From positions 1 through 14,422 of the forward strand of contig PJAB01001446.1 in NCBI GenBank assembly GCA_002887195.1: DNA of 14,422 nt. The letters run 5' to 3'. This document shows positions 8,040 to 14,422 of this stretch, one piece after another. Both the position numbers and the translations under genes were made by a program. This DNA comes from Chrysochromulina parva (Eukaryota; Haptophyta; Prymnesiales; Chrysochromulinaceae). Each line of letters starts with the position of its first letter. Position 1 is the first letter of the stretch. The notes beneath the pieces were generated by a model. The model was given only the letters and a program-made list of their open reading frames with translations. It did not search any database and was not told where the DNA came from.

Positions 8040-8588
8040 CTACATCGCGCCTTTTCGTCTCCTCAGCGCTTCTTCTGCAACCAAGGGAATGGTATCCTCT
8101 GGCAGGTTGGCCATCGGGAACTGCCTCCGAATCAAATCTGTGGCCTGGCGTGCTGCAGTACGTGAGTCCAGCCCAGCGCTCATCAGATCCTGTGTCTCAG
8201 CTAGCTGAGCCGCGAATGCCTGCTCTTGCGTGAACCTGTCACGCTCGATGGCGCCGCGTGCAACGGCTCCGGGCTTGTCCCACCATGGCTCCTTGCTGAA
8301 AGGAAAGGCCTCCTCTGGTGGAAGAGTGTCGGCAGATGCGTTCTCCGGTCGGCTACCACACCACAGCGCAACCTCAGCAGCTTGCCAGGCGAAGAGCGCT
8401 GCCAGCACTCCTCTACGCTGGCCGTCCACTATGGCAAGTTCATCGCGTGGCGCGTCGCGGTTCTCATCTGCGATCATTCTCGGTGCTGGAGTCGCGCGCG
8501 GCGACGCGTATTTGTGGAAAGCGCAAGCATAAGAACAGAGAGGACGTCCAGCGATGGCCAGAGCGAGAACAGAGAGGACGGCCATCAT
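8040..8588 (-). CDS. Small protein with plastid (possibly thylakoid-lumen) presequence, function unknown
   Basis: A 182-residue single-exon open frame without a domain I recognise. The N-terminus looks like a layered plastid presequence. Residues 1-23 form a signal peptide (MMAVLSVLALAIAG core) with an Ala23|Phe24 junction, followed by a Lys/Arg/Ser/Pro-rich, acid-poor stretch (24-37). Further on, Arg58-Arg59 precede a hydrophobic run (GVLAALFAWQAAEVAL, 60-75) and an Ala-Ser-Ala (84-86) that fits a Tat-type thylakoid transfer signal. The putative mature part (87-182) is soluble and helical, with PFSKEPWWDKPG near its start and a basic C-terminus (RRRKGAM). The alternative is that the second hydrophobic run is a stable membrane anchor. 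A 15-bp direct repeat (8532-8546 and 8566-8580) lies in the signal-peptide codons. The gene is divergent from the coiled-coil gene, 124 bp away. Confidence 0.72.
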   Translation of the reverse strand: MMAVLSVLALAIAGRPLCSYACAFHKYASPRATPAPRMIADENRDAPRDELAIVDGQRRGVLAALFAWQAAEVALWCGSRPENASADTLPPEEAFPFSKEPWWDKPGAVARGAIERDRFTQEQAFAAQLAETQDLMSAGLDSRTAARQATDLIRRQFPMANLPEDTIPLVAEEALRRRKGAM

Positions 8589-8712
8589 TGTTCAGGAAAT
8601 AAAATCGAAGAAGTTACACGAATTGTGAAGGGAAAATACGGCTCATCAATAACAGAGCCCACAGAAGAATCCTACGCGCAGCTTACATATTGCCATCGGC
8701 GGTTGTTGGTGC
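8589..8712. promoter_or_regulatory. Shared divergent promoter region (plastid protein / coiled-coil gene)
   Basis: A 124-bp gap between two divergent ATGs, noticeably AT-rich in its first 90 bp (about 8597-8690) against strongly GC-rich flanks. No clear TATA or CCAAT element was seen. The assignment rests on position and composition. Confidence 0.4.
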
Positions 8713-11496
8713 ATGAAATGGCAAATCGCGCCGTCGCGGCACTCCCCGGCCGGTCGAACAGCCACAGGGACGCCAGGCCACGCTGAATGCCGCCGCTGGC
8801 CAACATCACCGAGGAGTCTCCCCGACGTTCGCCGCGAACGGTGCGGCACCCACACAGCGCTGCATCATGCGCACGCGCGCCGCCGTGACTCTCCACGCGC
8901 CGCTGTCCCTGAAACCCTACCCGTCTCGCTGTCCATCCAGGTGCCATCCAGCGCAGCCAACGCTCGTCCGGGCGCGCTGCCGCCAGCGATCCGCCCGTCC
9001 ACCGTTGATGGAAGCCATGGTTCTCGCGGGCCCAAGGTGCTGGCCATCCTGGAGGCCGTTTTGTCCGTCGAGGAGGGCGGCGCTCCTCACGGCGCTCCTC
9101 CCTCGCCTCTCAAAAGACAATCTACGTTGGGTGTGAGTGAGCTCAAGAAGAGGAAGGCGGAGCAGGCGAAGAAGAAGCTCGCTCCGGTTCCGGCGCTGAT
9201 CAGCCGTGATCAGGTGCTCACGTCGCTCTTCAAGATACTTTCGGAGGCGGAGGCAGAGGCGGCTGGTGCGCCCACAGTCGCCGGCAGCGGTGGTGAGGCA
9301 GTTGTGGCGGCCATGTGCGGTGGCAGCGCGGCGGCGTCGTCGGCGTCGGGCATGATGGCACCGCCGCTCGTGCCCGTGCCGCCTCAGACGGCGCGCGAGG
9401 CGCATCACTCCCGCGATCACTCCCGCAACGGTGGGTCACGGCCGCCGTCGGCGGCCAACGGCACCTTGTCCAACGGTGGTTCTCGGCCGGCTTCAGCGCG
9501 GGGTGCAGTCACGTCGCGCCCCGCCTCGTCGTCGCCCACGATTAACTTCCTGAGCAAGATCCTGAGTAACAAGGAGGGCAACGGCCAAAAGGACGTGCTG
9601 CCCGCCACAGTGCCCACGTGGAAAGAGGATCTCGTCGATAATGTGCGGCGGCGCGCAGCGGCCCACCAGGCGGTCAAGGACTATGAGGCCAAGTGTGCGG
9701 CCGAAAAGCTGGCCGCGGAGGCGCTCGAAAAGGAGAAGCAGGAGATGGCTCGGCTGGAGGCGATGACGACCGCCGACAGCCTCGCGGCCGCTGGCAAGGC
9801 CACGAGCCGCGCCGCGTCGGCCCGCGGGCAGCGAGATGCGGAGTCGCCGCGCCCGTTGAGCAGCAAGCATGAGCTTCACGCGCCGTCGACGTCCGAGCCC
9901 GCGCCGCCGTCGGCCGGCAACAGCCGCCAGAGCAGCCGGCCCGCGTCCGCGCGCAGCCATGCCGCGAGCGCGTCAGCGACCCCAGCGGACGCGGACGCGG
10001 CGGAGGACGAGATGGGCGTCGAGAACAATATGACGGCGGAGCTCGCAGCGATGATAGCACGTCATGACCGCAACGTGCGAGAGAAGCAGGCGCTCATCAG
10101 CCACTACAGCAACGAGTACGATAAGCAGGTGCTCCAGAAGCAATTCAATGACGCCGATCACGAGAAGATGAAGCGGCTGCTCAAGAGCAACATCGCCGAG
10201 TTGGTGAGGCAGGGCGGCAGGGCAGGCCTGCAGGCGGCGGGCTCGGCTGCGGACCAAGCGCTGCTCATCACGCACGACAAGATGTGCGTCAAGGTGGAGC
10301 TGCTGGAGGCCCGGGCGAGCGAGTCAATCAACATCAATACGGCGCTCGAGGGCGCCATCAACAAGTACAGGGCCGAGCGCCAGGACCAGAAACGCTTCCT
10401 CCTGGAAACGGACGCGAGGGAGAAGCAGATGGATAAGGACATGCGAGCGTTCCGGGCGGCGGCGCACTCAGCGCTCGATGACAAGGAGCGCGTCCGCGGC
10501 CGGCTGCGCCGGATGCGGCACGAGTGGAAGTCTGAGACGGCCTCGGCCGAGTCTGACTTGCAGAGCCTGCGTACCATGGAGGATGAGCTCGATAAGGTGA
10601 TCGCGATCGGCGAGGCGGCCGAAGAGAAGGATCTGCAGGCGTTCAAGCGCGCCGAGAGCCACCAGATGCGCGTGGCGTACGCGTACACGCAGAAGATCTC
10701 GCTCAAGGCGGGCTACATTCGCGCGCAGCTCGAGGGGAATGCCAGGCAGCTGCTGCACCTCGGCCAGTGCGCGGGCGTCTCCGGCCAGAACGCGTCGGCG
10801 ACAGAGGCCGAGAGGTACGAGGTGAGCGACCCGAACAGCTGCAAGGAGATTCTGCTCCGGACGCATAAGGCCAACGAGACGCGCAACGCATCGGAGCTTG
10901 CCTTCTACCAGGAGCAGGCAGACCTGGTGGAAGAGGCCATCAGGGAGCTCACAGAGCTCGAGGTGGAAGAGGAGATCCTGACGAAGCGCTCCAAGGCCGC
11001 CACGGCCGCCAACTGGTCCAAAGGCAAGCACCTGCTCGACCAGGTTGCGACGGCCGATCGCGAGGCGCGCCGTCAGGAGCAACTGCTCAGTCAACTCGCG
11101 AGCGTCGCGCCTCAGCTCGAGAGTTGCCTCGCGCGGCTGCACGAGGCGTTCGCCACGCTCGGGACGGCGCCCAACGGCCTGCGCCCGCCGCTGCCCGCCA
11201 GGTACGTACCCAAGGGGCTCGAAGCGCCGCGCGACAAGCAGCCGTCACACGTGCAGGTGTCTGTCTCTATGGAGCAGCTTGACGCTCTGCTGCAGACGCT
11301 CCAGTCGCGCGTGACGCACCTCGTCACGATGCGCGGCGTCGACGAAGAGACAGGCGAACCCATCCCACTCCATGAGCACCTGCGACCCTTCGTCGAGATC
11401 CCCGAGGCGCGCTCTTTTGCCGAGACGAAGGCGGAGCATGACGAGATGGTGCTCGCCCTCTTCAAGCGGCGCGAGGCCGAGGAGAAGGACGCATGA
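8713..11496 (+). CDS. Long coiled-coil protein, possible outer-dynein-arm docking (ODAD1/CCDC63-like) subunit
   Basis: One 927-codon open frame. Residues 1-100 are Arg/Pro-rich and of doubtful coding quality; there is no later in-frame Met before residue 201, so the true start may be this ATG or an upstream exon joined near 8940. Residues 100-430 are disordered and Ser/Ala/Pro-rich, with several SRPASAR-type basic repeats and three related short helices. Residues about 440-810 are a nearly continuous, highly charged coiled coil without membrane segments or catalytic motifs. The stretch from KVELLEARASESININTALE through KYRAERQDQKRFL and the ERVRGRLRRMRHEW segment resembles ODAD1/CCDC63 docking-complex proteins in pattern (LE.R......N.AL...I...R.ER). 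That identification is tentative; another axonemal or centriolar coiled-coil family is possible. The C-terminus (about 820-927) is less coiled and ends EEKDA. If the call is right, it would help anchor dynein to flagellar doublets. Confidence 0.8.
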   Translation: MKWQIAPSRHSPAGRTATGTPGHAECRRWPTSPRSLPDVRRERCGTHTALHHAHARRRDSPRAAVPETLPVSLSIQVPSSAANARPGALPPAIRPSTVDGSHGSRGPKVLAILEAVLSVEEGGAPHGAPPSPLKRQSTLGVSELKKRKAEQAKKKLAPVPALISRDQVLTSLFKILSEAEAEAAGAPTVAGSGGEAVVAAMCGGSAAASSASGMMAPPLVPVPPQTAREAHHSRDHSRNGGSRPPSAANGTLSNGGSRPASARGAVTSRPASSSPTINFLSKILSNKEGNGQKDVLPATVPTWKEDLVDNVRRRAAAHQAVKDYEAKCAAEKLAAEALEKEKQEMARLEAMTTADSLAAAGKATSRAASARGQRDAESPRPLSSKHELHAPSTSEPAPPSAGNSRQSSRPASARSHAASASATPADADAAEDEMGVENNMTAELAAMIARHDRNVREKQALISHYSNEYDKQVLQKQFNDADHEKMKRLLKSNIAELVRQGGRAGLQAAGSAADQALLITHDKMCVKVELLEARASESININTALEGAINKYRAERQDQKRFLLETDAREKQMDKDMRAFRAAAHSALDDKERVRGRLRRMRHEWKSETASAESDLQSLRTMEDELDKVIAIGEAAEEKDLQAFKRAESHQMRVAYAYTQKISLKAGYIRAQLEGNARQLLHLGQCAGVSGQNASATEAERYEVSDPNSCKEILLRTHKANETRNASELAFYQEQADLVEEAIRELTELEVEEEILTKRSKAATAANWSKGKHLLDQVATADREARRQEQLLSQLASVAPQLESCLARLHEAFATLGTAPNGLRPPLPARYVPKGLEAPRDKQPSHVQVSVSMEQLDALLQTLQSRVTHLVTMRGVDEETGEPIPLHEHLRPFVEIPEARSFAETKAEHDEMVLALFKRREAEEKDA

Positions 11497-11856
11497 TTGG
11501 CGTCGGGAATGGCGTGGGGGGGGGGCACGTCATCGCGGTGCTTACCGACGGCACGCGGACTCTCATAAATGGACATGTGTGTCATGTGTGTGGTTATGTC
11601 CGTCCATGGCCATGCGGACACGCGCTCCGAGGCGTACGCGAGAATCCGAATGTCAGAGAGTGGTTTCAAGTGCAGTGTGCATGTGTCTTCTGTGTCCATG
11701 ACCATGTACGATGATTCCAAGTGGAAAGACACCTATAACATGATCTCACGTCCTCGACTCTAGAGCTCGACCTCAGAAGTGCTGTTGCCGAGTCACAGTC
11801 CGCACGTGCATATTTGCGCATGTTCCCATCTAGGCGGGGCTGGGCCTGCATCAACC
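11497..11856. other. Intergenic 3' region between two convergent genes
   Basis: About 360 bp between the stop of the coiled-coil gene and the stop of the IF-1 gene. It opens with a nine-G run (about 11516-11525) and then has TGTGT-rich, less GC-rich sequence (11570-11700). It presumably holds the two 3' UTRs. No canonical AATAAA and no RNA gene was recognised. Confidence 0.6.
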
Positions 11857-12328
11857 TCACCTCTTGCGGAAGGTGATCCGGCCTTTGGTGAGGTCGTAGG
11901 GCGATATTTCGCACGTGACCTTGTCACCCACGAGGATTTTGATCGAGTTCTTGCGAATTCTGCCTGAGATATGCGCGAGGATGACCTGCGGCGGCGCCCG
12001 AGCGAGAGAGAGACACAGGCTTGTGAGCAAGCGTCGACAACGTCCAAAAGAACCGGCCAGCGCTGCGTGGCAGTGCAGCTGCGAGTGGAGTTCACAGCAG
12101 AGTTCGCACCTGCTCGGTGTCGTCCAGCTGCACGCGGAAGTTGGCATTCGGCATCGCCTCGAGCACAATGCCCTCAAGCTCGAGCACGTCTTTTTGCTCC
12201 TTCATGACGATGGAGGAGCCGGCAAAGGTGGTGGCCGCGGCGGGCGCGCGGCATCGCGAGGCGGAGGGCACGCCGAAGGCCTGGCACGTCGAGCTGATGA
12301 GCAGGACCAGCAACGCGATGAGCGCCAT
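11857..12328 (-). CDS. infA: Plastid-targeted translation initiation factor IF-1 (two exons)
   Basis: Exon 1 is 12328-12110 and exon 2 is 11985-11857, joined in phase 0 into a 115-residue protein. Residues 1-18 ([18 protein letters not shown]) are a signal peptide ending in the Ala|Phe junction typical of secondary red plastids. A Ser/Arg/Ala-rich transit stretch follows to about residue 40. Residues 42-115 are a complete IF-1 OB-fold: [21 protein letters not shown], then across the junction [35 protein letters not shown] and the end FRKR. The spacing is that of bacterial IF-1 with no missing strand, and basic residues of the 30S-binding face ([16 protein letters not shown]) are kept. It should bind the A site of plastid 30S subunits during initiation together with IF-2 and IF-3. 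The gene is divergent from the ARM-like gene, with 179 bp between ATGs. Confidence 0.95.
11986..12109 (-). other. Spliceosomal intron of the IF-1 gene (124 nt)
   Basis: On the minus strand the exon ends GAGCAG and the intron starts GTGCGA; it ends with a pyrimidine-rich tract (TGTGTCTCTCTCTCGCT) and GCCGCAG at 11986, before GTC ATC CTC. Removing it joins LDDTEQ to VILAHIS exactly as IF-1 homology demands; without splicing the frame stops after a few codons. It is a phase 0 GT-AG intron. Confidence 0.95.
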
Positions 12329-12507
12329 CGATCGGTCTGAGACGACGTTCTGAAAAAATCTGCGAGCGCCGCCCTTGGGGCTCTTTTGTTAACAGCGAAA
12401 CAGGACACAGTGAACCCTTTGGGACCAGCCGTTCATGAACATGTAGTCCCATGGAGGCAACCTTTACATAGGAAGCGGGCCCCGAAGGAATAAATCGCGC
12501 GGAGGCA
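12329..12507. promoter_or_regulatory. Shared divergent promoter/5' leader region (IF-1 / ARM-like gene)
   Basis: 179 bp between divergent ATGs. It contains a perfect 10-bp palindrome GTTCATGAAC (12431-12440). It also has two short upstream reading frames for the plus-strand gene: ATG 12435 with TAG three codons later, and ATG 12451 with TAG after six codons. Whether they are in the mRNA is unknown because the transcription start is not visible. Confidence 0.45.
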
Positions 12508-14292
12508 ATGCGCCGCCTGTTCATGCGCCCCTCGCTGCTCGGGACTCCCGGAGCGTCGCTGCACTCAGCGCTCAGCTGCATCGGCTGGCTGCTGCTCGCG
12601 CAGCCCGTCGCCGCCGGCACGCTCTCTTCGGACCAGCTCTTCATCTCGCCGCTCTCGTCCGTCCTCATTTTCATCTTCATGCTTGTGTGCCTCGAGTACG
12701 GCTCGCGCTTCTTCCTGCGCATGCAGCAGCCACCCTCGCTCGACTGGAAGGTGCTCGACCACTTCACGGGTAACCTCTTCGACGTCGAGGCGCGGCGGCG
12801 GCAGCTGCCCGACAACCTCGGCCTGCGCGGCGTGCGCTCGCTTCACGCAATCTCCTCGGAGAGCGACCCGGTGCTGCAATCGCAAGCGGCGTCGAACATC
12901 GCGACGCTTGTGCACCTGGCGGCGGCAGGCAGCCAGGACCCACCGCCCGCGCAGCTGCGCGCGCTCGCCAGCCTTGTCGGCCGCTTCACACCGAGCTCGC
13001 GTGGGATGGCGGCGCTCGGCATCGCTTTCGCCGCGCTCGACCCGGCACGTGCACCGCTGCTGCTCGAGTGCGGCGCGGTGCAGGCGGTCTTAGAGCTCGC
13101 GTGCGACGTGAATGAGGAGCCTGATGCGCAGGGTGCGGCAGCGCTCGCGCTCGCCCTGATGGCCGGTCAGGAGGCACTCCGTTCCACGATGCTCGCCGGA
13201 CGGGCACTCCCGGCGATCGAGGCGCTGCTTGGCTCCCGCAACCCGGATGCGGTGCGGTGCGCAGCGTGCGCGCTCGCAGAGGTGGCGGCGCACGCGGAGG
13301 CGCCCGCGCGCATCGTACAGGCGCTGCCGCCTCCGGTCCTCGTGATGATCTGCCGCTCAGAGGACCAGGTGATGACCTCGGATTGCATGCTGATTGCCTT
13401 CCTCATCAGCTCTCCGAGGACCAGGTGATAACCTCGGATTCCTGCCTGACAGGTGATGCAGACAGCGGCCGCACGCCTCTTCGGTGCCCTCGCCGCCGAC
13501 GAGCGGCTCCGGCTGCTGCTGCTGCACGCGGGCTGCCTGCATCCGCTGCTCTCGATCGTGCACACGTCGCGCGGCGCGGTCGCGCGCTTCGAGGCCATGC
13601 ATGCCCTCGGGCTGCTCGCCGTGCGTACTGAGGAGGGTCGACGCAGGCAGGGGCGCGAGCGCGAGGTGCGCGCGCTCCTCAACGGGCTGGCCTCTGATTG
13701 CCACTGATTGCCTCTGATTGCCACTTATTGCCTCTGATTGCCACGGATTGCCTCTGATTGCCACGGATTGCCTCTGATTGCCACGGATTGCCTCTGATTG
13801 CCACGGATTGCCTCTGATTGCCACGGATTGCCTCTGATTGCCACGGATTGCCACTGAGTGACACGGACTGCCAATGAGTGCCGATGAGTGCCAATGAGTG
13901 CCAATGAGTGCCTCCCTCATTGCATGCAGGTGCGCGCGCTCCTCAACGGGCTGGCCGAGTTCGCCTCGGCGCTGCTGCGCACGCGCCAGCTGCAGGTGCT
14001 CAATACGGCGCTGAACGCGCGCCCCTTGGCCGCGCTGCTTGCGTACTACGTCCCGCGCCCCGAGCTCGCCAAGTACACCCTCGAGCACGAGCTGACTCGT
14101 ATGGAGTATCGGGTGCGAACGGCGGACGGTGTGGAGCTACGGAGCCCTGAGTCGATCCGAGCGCACTATGAGTCGCTCGATGAGGCTGGTCGGGGTGGCC
14201 TGCTCTGGCGGCTGGCGAACCAGTCGTTGCTCGCGGACCTCATCAGCGAGCTCCATGCCAACGGTTTCGTGGACATCGCTCTCGGTGCGAGC
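12508..14292 (+). CDS. Membrane-anchored ARM-like helical-repeat protein, 3' partial, at least four exons
   Basis: Exons 12508-13368, 13453-13665 and 13930-14292 join in phase 0 to give 479 residues before the gene leaves the window. The start is the first ATG after two tiny upstream frames. Residues 20-36 are hydrophobic and end AQPVAAG (signal peptide or first anchor); residues 48-64 (SPLSSVLIFIFMLVCLE) form a membrane segment followed by basic residues. The remainder is Ala/Leu-rich paired helices of armadillo/HEAT type, for example QAVLELACDVNEEPDAQGAA and RALPAIEALLGSRNPDAVRC, and in exon 2 LLLHAGCLHPLLSIV. Exon 3 ends with a charged helical segment (RVRTADGVELRSPESIRAHY). ARM proteins are protein-binding scaffolds; no specific partner or enzyme activity can be read here. 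The signal peptide lacks the Ala-Phe junction of the plastid genes, so an endomembrane or plasma-membrane site is more likely. The introns are unusual for their tandem repeats. Confidence 0.75.
13360..13440 (+). repeat. Two copies of a 25-bp direct repeat spanning a splice donor
   Basis: The 25 bp at 13360-13384 recur at 13416-13440 with one G-to-A change; spacing is 56 bp. Each copy contains GGACCAG|GTGAT. The first copy straddles the exon-1 donor of the ARM-like gene and the second lies wholly in intron 1. Confidence 0.92.
13369..13452 (+). other. Intron 1 of the ARM-like gene (84 nt)
   Basis: Donor CAG|GTGATG at 13369 and acceptor CCTGACAG ending at 13452, then GTGATGCAG. The junction sequence is the same at both ends. 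Splicing joins RSEDQ to VMQTAAARLF in phase 0, continuing the ARM-like helices; reading through gives a stop at 13426-13428. A second potential donor in the repeat copy at 13425 would add 56 nt and shift the frame. Confidence 0.8.
13666..13929 (+). other. Intron 2 of the ARM-like gene (264 nt)
   Basis: Donor GCGAG|GTGCGC at 13666 and acceptor ATGCAG ending at 13929, phase 0, joining ...GREREVRALLNGLAEFASALL. Retention gives VRALLNGLASDCH and a stop within the repeat. Nearly all of the intron apart from the 27-bp exon-like start is the 10-bp repeat array. Confidence 0.85.
13691..13910 (+). repeat. Decamer tandem array CCnnnGA(T/G)TG, 22 units, in intron 2
   Basis: Twenty-two units of exactly 10 bp in unbroken register. 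CCTCTGATTG alternates with CCACGGATTG over most of the array, giving a 20-bp higher-order unit. The last units drift to CCAATGAGTG and related forms. The array fills intron 2 of the ARM-like gene. Confidence 0.97.
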
Positions 14293-14422
14293 GTGAGGGC
14301 CGCCTCTGATCACCTCTGATCACCTCTGATCACCTCTGATCACCTCTGATCACCTCTGATCACCTCTGATCACCTCTGATCACCTCTGATCACCTCTGAT
14401 CACCTCTGATCACCTCTGATCA
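14293..14422 (+). other. Start of intron 3 of the ARM-like gene (partial)
   Basis: The coding sequence runs into GTGAGG at 14293 after ...FVDIALGAS, and the following bases are pure tandem repeat with a stop soon after (14317-14319). An alternative donor is GTGCGA at 14285. The acceptor lies outside the window. The intron is inferred from the repeat and by analogy with introns 1 and 2. Confidence 0.6.
14303..14422 (+). repeat. Perfect decamer array CCTCTGATCA, at least 12 units
   Basis: Twelve identical 10-bp units continue to the last base of the window, so the array is longer than seen. Each unit contains the palindrome TGATCA. The unit differs from the intron 2 unit CCTCTGATTG only in its last two bases. 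Confidence 0.98.

Larger units (their letters stand above)
13664..13956 (+). repeat. 29-bp direct repeats flanking intron 2
   Basis: An identical 29-bp segment, beginning AGGTGCGCGCGCTCC and encoding VRALLNGLA, occurs at 13664-13692 and 13928-13956. The first copy starts at the donor of intron 2 and the second starts at its acceptor, so only one copy is translated after splicing. Confidence 0.97.

Noticed and set aside
13357..14088. Minus-strand open frame of 243 codons with repeated QRQSVAIRGN-like peptide across intron 2
   Set aside because: The peptide is the decamer array read backwards; a 10-bp unit without stops opens all frames. It also overlaps well-supported plus-strand exons.
13691..14422. 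Decamer arrays as a CRISPR array or centromere-like satellite
   Set aside because: No spacers between units, a 10-bp unit far below CRISPR repeat length, and exons of one gene lie between the arrays.

Overview
The window looks like compact, GC-rich nuclear DNA of a flagellated alga with a secondary (red-lineage) plastid. A haptophyte is my first guess and a pelagophyte-like stramenopile an alternative; this is inference. Grounds: spliceosomal GT-AG introns, one of them proven by rejoining a split IF-1 gene; two short genes whose products start with a signal peptide and then an Ala|Phe junction and transit-like stretch, the presequence of plastids with extra membranes; a four-domain-type voltage-gated cation channel; a GIGYF translational repressor; an SLC25 carrier; and a coiled-coil protein resembling axonemal docking proteins. 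I saw no rRNA, tRNA, CRISPR array, IS element, viral gene or bacterial operon.

Layout. 1-1509 (-): 5' part of a voltage-gated Ca2+/Na+-type channel, running off the left edge. 1581-1610: TCAAG x6 repeat. 1662-2624 (-): VTT/TVP38-type membrane protein. 2747-6157 (+): GIGYF/GYF-domain protein, probably with an intron ending at 3028; its last codons are copied into a 32-bp tandem repeat in the 3' flank. 6875-7831 (+): mitochondrial citrate/tricarboxylate carrier. 8040-8588 (-): small protein with a likely plastid, perhaps thylakoid-lumen, presequence. 8713-11496 (+): long coiled-coil protein, possibly an outer-dynein-arm docking subunit. 11857-12328 (-): nuclear gene for plastid IF-1 in two exons. 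12508 to beyond the right edge (+): membrane-anchored ARM-like repeat protein with at least three introns.

Three gene pairs are divergent and share short intergenic regions of about 120-180 bp (2625-2746, 8589-8712, 12329-12507); the carrier and coiled-coil genes converge with minus-strand genes. The genes do not form one pathway. They are housekeeping, membrane, organelle and cytoskeletal genes side by side, as is normal in a compact eukaryotic genome.

The most unusual signal is in the last gene. All three of its visible introns carry the same degenerate decamer, CCnnnGAT(TG/CA): one to two copies in intron 1, a 22-unit array in intron 2, and at least 12 units in intron 3. Introns 1 and 2 also contain duplicated AG|GT-bearing segments. 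Intron 2 is bounded at both splice sites by a 29-bp direct repeat, the arrangement expected if the intron arose by tandem duplication of exon sequence.
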